This document shows, one piece after another, positions 25,379-38,009 of a stretch of DNA of 64,000 nucleotides. Numbering within the stretch: the first letter of the stretch is position 1; every line of letters starts with the position of its first letter. The notes beneath the pieces are model-generated. The model made no database searches. It was not told where the DNA came from and saw only the letters and a list, made by a program, of their open reading frames with translations. The stretch covers positions 558,001 through 622,000 of the forward strand of contig NOWV01000019.1 in assembly GCA_003344405.1 (NCBI GenBank). The letters run 5' to 3'. The DNA is from Trichoplax sp. H2 (taxonomy: Eukaryota > Placozoa > Uniplacotomia > Trichoplacea). Made by a program: the position numbers and the translations under genes.

Positions 25379-26104
25379 ATCATTTCTACACATACAGTCA
25401 CCTCAAAGAGAGTAGGAGTTGATAATTTGTTTTATAATAAATGTAACTATGAGTTTAATTTTCTGCCCCGTGCAGATTGAGAACCGTACAAACCTTCAAT
25501 AATATTTTTAGTGATAACTCAGGATAATAATACGCAACTGTTACAGTGTTAAATACTGTATTACAGTAGAAATAACTATGTTAGGATAATTATGTTAGAC
25601 TATCCTTATTTAGTTAACTTCTAATTTGGATATACTGTGTTTTAATATAGCACTGACTTTTTATGACAGTGACACTTATACACATACTGAAATTAATAGT
25701 TATAATAGGGAATGCAAATCATCTGCTTACAGTTCCAATCATTGCGATTGTAATTTACTTATGGTAGATTGTAAGTTATCATGGAAATGCTCCGTGATAG
25801 GACATATCGTAATCTGACTATTCCGTATTAGTCATTACATGTCTATGTTCGTAAATACTTTTGTCTGCATTAAGGGAGCAGTAGCTAAAATTAATATCTA
25901 ATTCAGTAAATGATTCTAATGTTANNNNNNNNNNNNNNNNNNNNATCATTTCTACACATACAGTCACCTCAAAGAGAGTAGGAGTTGATAATTTGTTTTA
26001 TAATAAATGTAACTATGAGTTTAATTTTCTGCCCCGTGCAGATTGAGAACCGTACAAACCTTCAATAATATTTTTAGTGATAACTCAGGATAATAATATG
26101 CAAC
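25379..26104. repeat. 160-base direct repeat around an LTR and an assembly gap
   Basis: 25379-25538 and 25945-26104 match over 160 bases with one difference. The left copy ends in the LTR target site GCAAC and is followed by an LTR that runs into 20 N (25925-25944). The right copy carries an uninterrupted GCAAC and continues into new sequence. This is what results if an LTR-bearing allele and an empty allele are joined in series. Confidence 0.8.
25539..25924 (+). mobile_element. Family II LTR, truncated by an assembly gap
   Basis: Begins TGTTACAGTGTTAAATACTG right after GCAAC and matches the first 380-odd bases of the LTR at 37380. The 3' part is lost in the gap. The small open frame inside (25626-25817) recurs in the same place in other copies (37467-37658, 44306-44497) and is simply LTR sequence, not a gene. 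Confidence 0.88.
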
Positions 26105-27939
26105 ATATAAAGCCTTTTTGTATTATAAATTTGCAATATTCTTAGGCTCTACGATTGCATATCGATTAAATTTAAATTAATGCAACTATTTTAGCCGTTA
26201 TCGCTCGCTATGATTCTTTGCAAGAACACAAACAGAGGAATTTAAGGAATTTAGTACAAGATCCATTAGTAAAATTGACTTGTTATTTAGCCTGAATAAG
26301 CATTTACAGCTGAAAATGTCGAATTGATCGTTTATTACGACCATAACTACTAAAGAAACCCACGCATAACGCTTTATCTAACCTAGTAAGCATTACCATT
26401 GTTACGGAAATATTGTAAAAGACTAACAGAGTCAGTTTACAGGAAAATCGGTTTTACAACGACTACTTCTAGTAGTTCCAAAATTTAATATCATGAAATA
26501 GCAACAAGTAGCCGAAAAGTCAATTTTAACACATAAAAACTGCACTGGTAATACAAATACTCAATCAAAATATAGTTTCAGAAAATTTTTGTAATACGCC
26601 TCAAGAATACATTTGCATAAATTTCTGCAATTCTTGCTTGGATCGTATGTATTAAGTACCATTTTTTCGAACATTAAAAATACTCTAAAGTCTAATGGTG
26701 ACCAATAATCGTCGATCATGATATGACAAAATAAAATGCTCATCATTACAATTGCATTAATTATCAGGCATAAGCTATTTATAAAACATTAATGCAACTA
26801 TAGGTGTCCAGTAAAATTTAATTTCGATAGAGTAACTGTCTAGCACTTCACTCGTATATATCTGGCACTCATTAAATCTTGAATAGAATCATTTCAATAA
26901 TATTACACTTTTATAGTCCTGCTAAATAAATTTTCAGAATCAATATTCGCAAATAAGTGGTTCCTACTTATTTCTAGCTCAGCGAAGAGTATCTAACACC
27001 TAATTGTTTGTGAAACCTAACTCTAATTAACTATGGAGTATTTATCGTGGAGTAGTACTGATATCATGCAATCGTCGCTCAACAAATTAACGAAAAGTTC
27101 CAATATCCAATGATAAACTATAGGATCCTGCTAAGATGTCATCGACAGCAAAATCATTTGCAAATCCAATTAATAACAGTTCATAGGTCAAATGAAGTAC
27201 GGTTGTTTTAAATAAATATTCTAAAGTCCTAATAAGCATCTCTAAAGTTGGAAAGAAACTTTATCGTACTCGTAAATCAGAGCAAGGAGATATAAATAGT
27301 TTATGGCATTACAACACCATGATGCGGGAATTATATTTAAAAGATACACATTGAGTTAATTCGCAAAGGGAGTTGAATGCGATGATTATTGCAAAATTGT
27401 TAGACATTATTCGATACAAGATTATCTAAAAGTAGTATGACGATAGCACAAATTAGAATCAAGGCTCATACTAAAATTATGTATGGCATTGCATGTCCCA
27501 TTTATATTGATCTACTTTCTACTCGAATAACATTCATCAGTTCTCATTAAAGAGTTTAATATTTATACATTCCATATCTTGAATAATAATGGAATGCAAA
27601 TATTATTTGAAGTAGAAGTACAGTAATTTGTATTTACGCATATATTCGAGTAACTACGGAATAAAATTTTTTTCATATCCCTCAATACGCAGAAAATCTA
27701 AACACTGGCAGCGTAACAAATGATTATAATAATAATAATAAATATTTTCACATTCAGTAATTAATTTACTATTACTGTAATTTTTCGGTCTTTAGCCACA
27801 CTAAAATATTAATAGCTACTTGCTTTAACTAGAAGCTACAAATTTTTCCTTCAGTCTGCTTCAAATTTGACTGTATGATCGTAAGGCGCAGATGACTCAT
27901 ATAAAGAGGGCATCAGAAAAATTTTCAATTTGATGTGTG
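26105..27939. other. No feature recognised
   Basis: AT-rich sequence without a supportable exon, domain or repeat beyond a short (AAT)n run near 27,727-27,741. Confidence 0.5.
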
Positions 27940-28388
27940 TGTCACAAAACAGCTTTGCAACAAGATAACGTAATATACGATCAATAAGTCAATTCCTTGA
28001 ATCACGTATCAAGGAACGATATCTGCACTATCAGAAACACCTTTTCTCTGCTAGCAGACTACACAAAGACTTAAACGCCTCTTTTTTTACGTTAAACACT
28101 AAGTTTCAGAATCCACTTTATATGTCCTATCACGGAACATTTCCACGATAATTTTACGATCTATCATAAGTAAGTTACAATCACTATGATTCGAACTGTA
28201 AGAAGATGATTTGTATCCCCTATTATAACTATTAATTCAGTATGTGCATATGTGCCACTGTCATAAAAATTCAATGCTATATTAAAACGCAGTATATCCA
28301 AATCAGAAGTTAACTAAATAAGGATAGGCTAACAGAATTATCCTAACATAGATATTTCTACTCTAATACAGTATATAACTTTGTCACA
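27940..28388 (-). mobile_element. Family II solo LTR with internal deletion (target duplication GTGTG)
   Basis: Ends are TGTCACAAAACAGC and TTTGTCACA, with GTGTG on both sides (27935-27939 and 28389-28393). Compared with 20262-20887 it lacks about 180 bases from the middle, the part that holds the TATA-like region, so it is probably promoter-dead. Confidence 0.88.
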
Positions 28389-31300
28389 GTGTGCCGTTAC
28401 TGAATATGTCTTACATGTTCACTGTAACTACTTACTTTCGATAAAGATGCCTTCATTCTTCTTGTAAATAATATAAATAAATACTAGAGTTATTTTTACA
28501 ATATCAAAAATCGTACGATAGCGATAACTAGACTATTTCCTTCCGGTAAAATGTAAGATCACGTAGATTACCCTATACTTCAAGCATTGTGTTAAATTTC
28601 CTAAAGAATTTCATTAATCCCAATAGGAATTAAGTCCTTATTGGTAATTTTAAATTTAGGAATTTTGGTAAATTTTACACCAAATACAGAAAAATTTACA
28701 AGAATTAGCATAAATGCAATAACATGTCTTAGTTGGAACAAGCAAATCTTTAGTTTTAAAATTTAACTCCAATCCTGACTATATTCTCAGAATAAAGCTT
28801 TCGTAATAGATATAAAGTATGCTTATTTTAATAGCTTAGAAATCGAACGAAATTATATAATCGAATCAAAGTGATTCCGATTTCAGTATTGATTATTTTG
28901 AGAAATATAGCATGATCGGTATTATTCGATTTCATCATTATTTGAATTTTCGATGTTAGAATTTATGATTATTTGTTTTATATTTAATAAAGATTTAAAC
29001 TGATTACTATATATACAAGCTGAGATTTACTGCAAGATTGAAATAGTTTATGTTTACTATAAAAGACAATAAATACTATACGCGTACATAAAATTATTTT
29101 CAAATGACACTATTACGTTCTTGCCAGCTTCCTTGAAACTATACCATATCCATCTACGTAATGTAAAATAAATCTTATTAATTATTAAGGGCAATAGCGT
29201 TAGTAGAATTGATTGTTTATCATCTAAGATATTGTGCAGTTTTAATGATGTGATATATCCAATTCGATTCTGCCCGCTAAATTTATATTGAGAATTAATC
29301 ATACTTTAGAGGTGAGTGAACAAATAACTTTTATTAGCGTCGGAAATTGTTATTTGTAACGTATGCAAAGAAACATTACAACTATGGCCAAATAAATTAA
29401 GTTAAACCCTTTGGATGACTTAGTCATATAAAGAAAATATTTATAGAATCAGAGTTTACAAATTCTGATTTTTTTAAATTTGTGTTACATAAAGATTTAC
29501 AGTGAGTAAGAACAAGTATTTCTAATATTTTTGTAATCTGGTATTACTATTCTCCTGTTTATTAGTATAAAGCTTTAATGATGCTCACCCAATGTATGAT
29601 ATGATAATAATGGAATTCACAATTCTAAATGATAAAATGATTTTTATGATTAATGTTTACTCAATCTACGTAATATAAAATAGCCTTTCAGTGACAATAC
29701 TATTACTAAAACCTTACCCGATGCCCTAATTTTAACATTTACTTACCATTAGTAACACCACAAGAATACTCTAGGCTTTATAAGCATTCATGTTGCTGTC
29801 TAGCTCAGTAATAGCTACATTCCAATGGATGGTTACATACATAGTGCCAAGCTAAGGCGCATTTTCCCAAGGATGCAAAATAGCAAAGAAATCCTTCGTT
29901 TAAACCTCTCAACATGAAGTAAGTGCATGCTGAGAATTACAGTAAGCCTCAGCATGAATCGAAGTTAGGATTTGCACACATATGATTATTTGTTTGATAT
30001 GATCAATATTATAACAATATTTTCATTAAGAAGTCCAAAATATAATAAAAATATTAAAGCATGTCACGTATTACCTCGTGAATCGGAAGTAAATTATCCA
30101 AAAAAGATTCCGATTTCATATATGCGCCAATCTAGAAAATTAAAGCTATCGATATCATCCATCTTTCTCAATTTCTAGCTTATATCATATAACGCGTTTA
30201 ATTAAATATCCGAAGCAATGCTCTTTCCTTATATTTGAAATTTGTTAATTTTTAACGTTATATGTTATCATCAAATAAGTGAAAGCAAAAATTTTTCTTG
30301 AGAAATAAGTTTCGACAGGCTGAAACAGATTTACAGCCTTAATTTAATTCAAGTAATCAGGTACCTCACTCATTATTTAGTATAGTGCTGATATTCTCTG
30401 ATAACTAATTAAGCTAAGATGATAAGATAACATCAAAACTTATGATAAAATTCAACATTTTGGACTTTTGTATATCAAACCATCTGTAGTAATTTTGTCT
30501 AAAAGTAGCATCAAGTGGGGGAATTGAGAGATTCAAAGCATACTATATGCGAATCTACTTCTATTTGATAACTTAATAGAATCGTTAGATTAATAATCAT
30601 TTTTAATAAGTATTTATATTTGATTATAATTGAATGGCGAATGAAACATAGTGTTTACTTTAAGTAAAATTTTCATTTAGCTCTTCAATTAATTTAAAAT
30701 TACGTAGGAATTTAACATGCGGGCTGCACTACATCGATATTATTTGAAACTTATATTCCAAATTAAAGTTTATTGATATGTAAATACTCGTTTTGAAAAA
30801 AAATGAGACGGAATCACTTACATTTTACATTAATTTGTAGTCCTGGGTTGTGTTAAAATCAGATCACGGAAATTCCAAAGTTGCAGAAAAAAGAACTTTA
30901 TGAGATCTAATGCAAAGACTAGCTATTCACAGCTCTATTCTAACCGAATGCAACTAATGAAATAGTTCTAAAAAGAATAATGAATTAATCTAATGTCTCC
31001 TGCTTTTATACTTTCCGTAGCCTTCGTAGCTACAATCAACGTAGCAGTATTCTACCTTATTTTACATATATTCAGCTTATTATTTGTCATAATATTTTAC
31101 AGCGAACCATCGTTAATCCAATACGGAAATGATCACAGCATTTTCGCAGACATTATTCCTACCACTCGAAGTGCAACGAACTAAGAATATCGTAATATAT
31201 GATTTACAATTCTATTTTTAGCTCTAACATTATTAGTAGCTCAACATTTTACTGTACATAGTCATCTGCACTCTAGCATGGAGTATATCCGTACAGTCTA

Positions 31301-31912
31301 TAATTATGGGCTACTAAATATATATCATACGATAAATATAGAAAAGACACTACCGTATATCATACTAAACATGGCTGATAGTATACAATCACAATACTAA
31401 TACTTTACATGGGTGTAATTAGCTTTTTCATGCTAGGGATGGTTGAATTGAGACTAATATTAGTTAATGCATTCGACATGGTGTATTGATCAAGAAATTT
31501 AGTTAAAATATTATAAAAAAAATTCTGTGAATGCTTACAGTATTATTAATTAATTATTGTTAATCGAAGTAATAAATGAATTGTGTATCATGTGCAGCTA
31601 TATTTATATAAATATATAATTGGCAATACGAACAAAAATGCTGTGAAGTACTCGGATATTGTAAATTTGCTATAAAGCAATTTATAGTAAATAGTTGCAA
31701 TCATCTATAACTAGAATATCGACGATAGGATTACATTAATATTTCAAATTAAATCTTAACATCTAAGTACTTACAGTCTCTTATCGCTTGATTTATAATT
31801 ATTACAGAATATTCTATTCTAATTTCCTTTAATAATATAATATTGGTATTATATGTATTCACATATTTTAAAAGAGATTAATATTATCGATGTTCTTAAG
31901 AAGGATTCAAAG
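28389..31912. other. No gene recognised; diverged repeat at about 30,985-31,400
   Basis: The stretch 30,985-31,400 aligns with 49,945-50,340: GTAGC(C/G)TT(C/T)(G/A)TAGCTACAA, CTTTATTTTACA, then later blocks ending CATGCTAAATATG-like. The frame at 30993-31184 (MSPAFILSVAFVATINVAV...) is not conserved in the other copy. Nothing else is supportable. Confidence 0.35.
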
Positions 31913-34900
31913 TTATCCCACATTCATGATATCAATTGTTACACTTCTCACGGCATGCTTATTATCTACGGTCATTAAGCAATCACGATTAGAATTGCTT
32001 TGGCAATCATATTTAACTTTAAACGAATTTTCCTGGTCAGTACTTATGTATTTGATCTGATACTGAATCGAAGATAGGCACTGATAGGCAAGACTGGGTG
32101 GACGCCAAAATAATTGTACATGTGTACAGTTGCTTTTAACTCGAATATTCGTCGCTGCAGGTGCGTTCTCTACGAAGTAAAGTGTAAAACCTTCTAAGAC
32201 AAGTTATGCCATTAAAATGAAACTAAGCTGTTTATTGTTAACATCCGATATCTACTAATCTGTAGACTTTTCCTAACTTACTTAATTGACTGCAATCTAT
32301 TTTTTGCTTTCCCGTCGTGAAGTACGTTTGACTTGGAATAGTAGTTTGAGGAGTAGGCAGTGTTGTCGGCTTTGCTTGACTTGTATGGAGACTATCGATC
32401 TTAAATTGTTGTAGTGTACTGTTATCGCTGACTTTATTATCATATTTCATCGCACTTGCAAGCCAATGATATGTAGTATCCAATTGCAATTCGTCAAATT
32501 TAAGGAATAAATTTCTTACATCCCTAATGAACTATGTTAACGTCCAATTAGAATTAGATTAAAATCTACTTCTACATCTGCTAATCCGTCAGATTGACAA
32601 GTAAATCTGCATGATCATATTTTTAGTAAATTATCAGCCAGATTATTTTTTTTATATCTTTCAGAGATTATAGTATGGTGTTAAGGTAGGAATTGGAAAC
32701 TTGGAATATGAAAAGATGCGATCATAATTTGTGCAATTTTATAATGGAATTAAATATATATGTATGCACAAAAATAGGTATCTCCTAACAATTACTACAT
32801 TTATAGTATTATTACGTGAAAGGTTCTTCCTGATTTATTTCCTTCAGATAAAAAGAAGTGATAATGGTAGCTTGCACCATAATAGCATCGATCATGTTGA
32901 TAGCAGGTTAATTTTACTGTTTCCTTCTTATAGTCAATAAGACTTCGACATTCTTTAGGTGGAGCTGGTTCATCTATAAAGTAGAATAAAATTTACTGTT
33001 ACCTAAGATAGAATGACATCACATATGATCTAATTTATATGGCTTACACAGCATATTTGGCCATGTTCTGTAAAATGCGCTAGTAGAGTGGTGGCGATTG
33101 TCGATTGTGCTTGCCAATACTTGATAGACTAAGGTAGAGCCTATTTTCCTTCCATCAAGAGTAATCTGGCATTGGGTATGAGAAGTTTTATTGCAGGCAT
33201 ATTTCCAATCAGTATTGCCACTAGCAGAATAAATTCTATAGTATATGCCATATTGAAGGAAGGGTTGGCAACTCGAATCTACAGCTGGTGGATCCCATGT
33301 AAATGTGATGCGAGTGCAATCAATTTTAACTTTCAGGTTTTTAGCAGCTTCTAAATTGTCTAAAGAAATAATGGATTATATTATTAAAGACGGAAAGTTT
33401 AATTCATTTATGGAATAAACATAATAAAATATGTGGCATTTGATAAGCCAAAACATTTGCTCTTCAACTTTTCAACATTATCTTGTGCGAAAGAGTGCTA
33501 ATTGAATATTTCGAACAATATAACATAACATTTCAAAAGACACTGGAGTGGTTTATTAATATCATTTTTATTTGTGATTAACATTAAATTTGCTAGAAGT
33601 AAGACGAAATGTTAGCATGAGCATACCTACCTTCAATGTAGTAAATTTGTTTACATAAATAAAGGGTAGCAAATCGTTCTAAATATATTTCACAGGGTAA
33701 AATGAAATGTTATCTAAAGGATTAGAGTTACTAATGCTATCTTCATTGTAAACATTCTAGATATTATATTTACCCACGGAATATTAATTTAAGGATTTTA
33801 ATCAACTTAATATAAAACTATGTTAAAAAAAATATTGAATGAATTTCTTGTGACGTATTTGAATATGCAATCTGCTAGAATAAGCATTCAGTGAAATACG
33901 TATTCGTAAACAGTTTTGTGAATCCTAATACCGCTTTCAGTTGCTAAACGAAATTATTTCTTAACAATTAAGTTATAAGTAAAGCTATTTGTTATAAAAA
34001 ATCAACTGATTATTCTGTAATACCACTTTAAGTCTGCAATTTGAGTACGCATACTAATGCATATTATTAGACTAAAAAATTACTTACATGTTTGAGCAGT
34101 ATTCTTATCAGTAATAGTTATCATGTTCTAGTATACACAGTAAAAGGCGCAATCTACATTTACTGTAAACTAAAGTCATTACTAAAAAATAATTTCACAT
34201 TGCAATGCAATGAATTCGCCAAATATCATGTATTTTAAATCAGTAAAATATGGGCTAAAAAATGATGTCATAGGATTGACCAACTCTCGAGTTTGACCGA
34301 AATATATGTGCAGTATGTGAATAATAGCAACAATGCCGACTTGTATTGTCTTTATATACATAAGTATGCACGCATGCATGCTACAGCTAAAGCTGGAAAC
34401 CCCTTTCTTATTCCTCTATAAATAGTTTAAAGACATATACGTATATGCGTAAAATAATATTTATCCATTTTGAAATTTCGGTTTCGCTCAAACAGCTTGT
34501 TATCAAATCGCACGTGAGTGTTAAATGCTAATTATTGACATAAATCTTCATTAAGTTAAAGCTCGAAATAAGAGAAAAATTTTTAAAGTTTTGGTTTGCT
34601 TGCCTAATTTTTTACTGCAATGCGAGCGAGGTACATCTTTTGTAGCCACTGTAGTTGGAACTTCAGTCGTCGCCATCGAAGAATGTAAAGAAAAATTGAA
34701 TTGAGGAGTGAAATTGCTTTCGCGATTGCTGTAGGTCTTACTACTAGCATACCAATAATAATTTACTTTGGCATTTAATTGAGAAAATTGAATCACTTTA
34801 ATTCTTTTGCCATTCAGCGAAAACTGTTATAGAAAAAGAAACATTTATTATTATAATTTAGAAGTCGGCATTGCTCTTACACAGTTTCATAGTTAATGAG

Positions 34901-36435
34901 CGTTAAACTTTTAAATCTTTCTTTCGTCAGATGTAAGATAGTCGCCAATTTCAATTTAAGTATCTATGTATGATATCGATAATTCATAAGAAGCCTACTT
35001 TTTGTATTTGAGTATTGGAATCTCTTCTACCCAAGTAGAAGTAGTAGGAATAACTGGATCCATAATAACATCGATTATGCTTACTACAAGTCAATGTAAC
35101 TGATTTCTGATTCAAATCGATAATTGTTTGGCAGTTTTGAGGTGGTATGGGTATAACTAAAGTATTAGAATAGGCCAATTATGCATTTTTTTATTTTATA
35201 ATTCGTACTTTTATAGCTATTGTAAAGAATTTAAGGCTAAGTTGATGTAGATTTTGTATACATTTCAATTTTGTTACTGAATAATGCGCATAAATTTATA
35301 ACATGATACACTCAAGTAAGATTTTTTAGCCGAATTATAAGCTAACATGTCATCGATGGCCACGATCGATAATAAGGACTTGATGAATTTAAACGGTGAT
35401 TGAAGGCTTGATTTGTCATCTTTGCCATCACTTTATAAATAATGGTAACTCCAATCAATCTGCCATCCAGTTGAATGGTGCATTCTAGCTGGGAAGTATC
35501 CTGGCAGGCAAATTTCAAGTCAGAATCACCGCTACTTGAATATATCTTGTAGTAAATTTGATAGCGAATGAACTTTAAGCAATCCGCATCGATGGCTGGT
35601 GGATTCCAATCAATTTTAAATTTGTTACATTTGGTCGTAGATTTTACGAAAGTTACAGAAGGCAGGATTGCTATTATAATTTATATTTGGTAATGAAACA
35701 CATTGAGTTTAAGTTAACTATGTTAAAAATTACTTACTATGAATAATCATTCAAATTAAGAAAGCTTATAAAGCTAAAAGATTCAACAACTTTATCAAAG
35801 ATTATACTATATACCGATATTATTGCAATGAGATTCTGCCAGAGGTAAACTTTTGCCTATTTTGTTTAAATACATGGGAATAACAAATTAGCAAAAAAGG
35901 CAAAATTCAGATGAATACTGTCGTTCAAATCAAGACAAATAAGGCATCGGTAAACAATACATTTTATCAAATTGTCAAGAAAATTACCGACTAAACTAGC
36001 AAATGTATTCCATGGTTTTATATATTTGTGATAAAGAAATCTCTCATTAATTGAAAGACTACATTTACCAAAAGATCAAATGGAATTGTATTTAGTGAAC
36101 ACTAGTAAAACAAACTATATTCATGAAGAGAGGTTAATTGCTCTTACGATGATCTTACTTATAATATGCAATTTTTTTTCATCGTTTAAATTCGATTTAT
36201 AAGAAATTTCGAATTTTCTCCAAAATTTCTCACTTTATCAGCACGAAGTACAAGAATTTCCATTGATATCATATTTACGCTAATAAGAAATTCTATACAG
36301 AGTATTGGCATTAACGCCTACTTTTTGAAAATAAGTATCATAGCCCTGAGCACTACATAGAACTATAAATAACTTAGAATCACCTAATATAAGGCCAAAT
36401 AGAGTACATAAAGGCAATAACCTCATTCCAACCAT
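31913..36435 (-). CDS. Receptor-family gene B: two D1-D2 units plus truncated third D1, no visible membrane anchor
   Basis: Exons: signal peptide 36435-36384 (MVGMRLLPLCTLFGLILG); D1 35670-35347; D2 35156-34999 and 34823-34616; second D1 33350-33048; second D2 32973-32816 and 32531-32282; third D1 32154-31913. The total is 1695 bases, divisible by three (564 residues). D1 motifs are CNKFKIDWNPPAIDADC, CTRITFTWDPPAVDSSC and CTHVQLFWRPP. The D2 exons start PPQNC and PPKEC and end YYWYASS and YHWLASA, then run into short Thr-rich linkers. The first two D1 exons are strikingly alike, showing an internal unit duplication. The third D1 stops about 25 residues short of the others (TIDIMNVG, then TAA) and I found no membrane segment downstream. 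It could be a secreted decoy-type product, or a gene with a decayed 3' end. A GTGAGA inside the last exon could be an alternative donor. Confidence 0.66.
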
Positions 36436-37379
36436 TTTAATATTCAATATAACACACGGAGTAAGATCACGAAAAGGATCGCAATTTGGATAAAGCCAAG
36501 GAGCTTCAGTAAGTTGTGATTACTACGCCTGTGGCTATTTTGCTGTAAGTCTTCGATATTCAATATGGCTAACAGCTTCTGATCCACGTATTGTATGATA
36601 CTTTATTGAGATTTGTTTACTTTCTAAACATCGAACTCTTCACTCATCGCTTTTTCCTGTAAATTTCGCAATAGTTTAGGTCGTAGAGACTTAATGAATA
36701 AATTAACGAAATAATATTTATATATGGAGATTAAAATTAGTTACTGACAGTAGAATCACTAAAGCTATAATGTGTTACAGTAAATTATATATGGTACTGT
36801 AATGCAATTCTTATATAGTAATTAAATACAGTTATGATCAATACTAGAATGTAGGTGTATTGAAATGACTCTTTGAATGGACATACTGTATAATTAAAAC
36901 TGATTCAACAGAAAACATGTACTGGGGAAAGCATTATTACCGGAGAACACACTATTAATTTATTATTTCAAATTTGCTCTATTATGGCATGTTCCAATTC
37001 AAAATTACATTATAAAATTTGGCAAATTTGGTATGCTCGAAATGAAAATTTCTAGTAACAGATGGTTAGCTTTTCTTATAAAATTCTGAATTATGACATT
37101 GTATTTGGCTTTACACCCATTTAACGATTTTAATATTGCGGTGCTTTATAATGTAGTCACTGGTTGGTTGAGGCGGTTGGTAGGGATCCATAGCCGAGAA
37201 ATCAGTATGATTTCTTAACACTAGCTAAAAATCAAAGAAAATCGAAGTGAAATGAAGAAATTTAAATGAAATGAATTTATGGCTATCGAAATATTATCCT
37301 CAGCTTTTTCTCACTGAATCGAAAGAGTGTAAAATCTGAAGAATTCCTAAAAATTATAGGATTATTTCTACTTACCTCA
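36436..37379. other. Upstream region of gene B; nothing specific seen
   Basis: Between the start codon of gene B and the LTR at 37380 there is AT-rich sequence. No TATA/initiator pair like that of the LTRs was recognised. Confidence 0.4.
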
Positions 37380-38009
37380 TGTTACAGTGTTAAATACTGT
37401 ATTACAGTAGAAATAACTATGTTAGGATAATTATGTTAGACTATCCTTATTTAGTTAACTTCTAATTTGGATATACTGTGTTTTAATATAGCACTGACTT
37501 TTTATCACAGTGACACTTATACACATACTGAAATTAATAATTATAATAGGGAATGCAAATCATCTGCTTACAGTTCGAATCATTGTGATTGTAATTTACT
37601 TATGGTAGACTGTAAATTATCATGGAAATGTTCCGTGATAGGACATATCGTAATCTGACTATTCTGTATTAGTCATTACGTGTCTATGTTCGTAAATACT
37701 GTTGTCTGCATTAAGGGAGCAGTAGCTAAAATTAATATCTAATTCAGTAAATGATTCCAATGTTAATTGTATTAACTATGACTTATGAACTATTGAGGAA
37801 TAGTATATAAATGCAGTATATCGTGAAATAAAGAAAATTCTCCAACTAACTGTTTAACGTAAAATACGAGGCGTTTAAGTCTTCGTGTAGTCTGCTAGTA
37901 GAGCAAAAGTGTTTGCGATAGTGCAGATATCGTTCCTTGATACGTGGTTCAAGGAATTGACTTATTGATCGTATATTGCGTTATCTTATTGCAAAGCTGT
38001 TTTGTGACA
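37380..38009 (+). mobile_element. Family II solo LTR, full length (target duplication CCTCA)
   Basis: Ends are TGTTACAGTG and CTGTTTTGTGACA, with a perfect CCTCA on each side (37375-37379 and 38010-38014). It contains AGTATATAAATGCAG near 37,804 and AATAAAG about 25 bases later, which orient it rightward. At 630 bases it is the reference copy for this family in the window. It lies about 0.9 kb upstream of gene B, in the opposite orientation. Confidence 0.93.

Noticed and set aside
25626-25817. 63-residue frame repeated at 37467-37658 and 44306-44497
   Set aside because: All copies lie at the same place in family II LTRs; it is non-coding LTR sequence, not a gene family.
30993-31184. Hydrophobic frame that looks like a mitochondrial membrane protein
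   Set aside because: The frame is not conserved in the homologous copy at 49.9 kb and no mitochondrial gene could be recognised.
32282-32531. Apparent frameshift at the start of the second D2 second-half exon of gene B
   Set aside because: Using the acceptor CATAG|TTC at 32531 restores phase 0 and an open frame matching the other copies, so no frameshift is needed.
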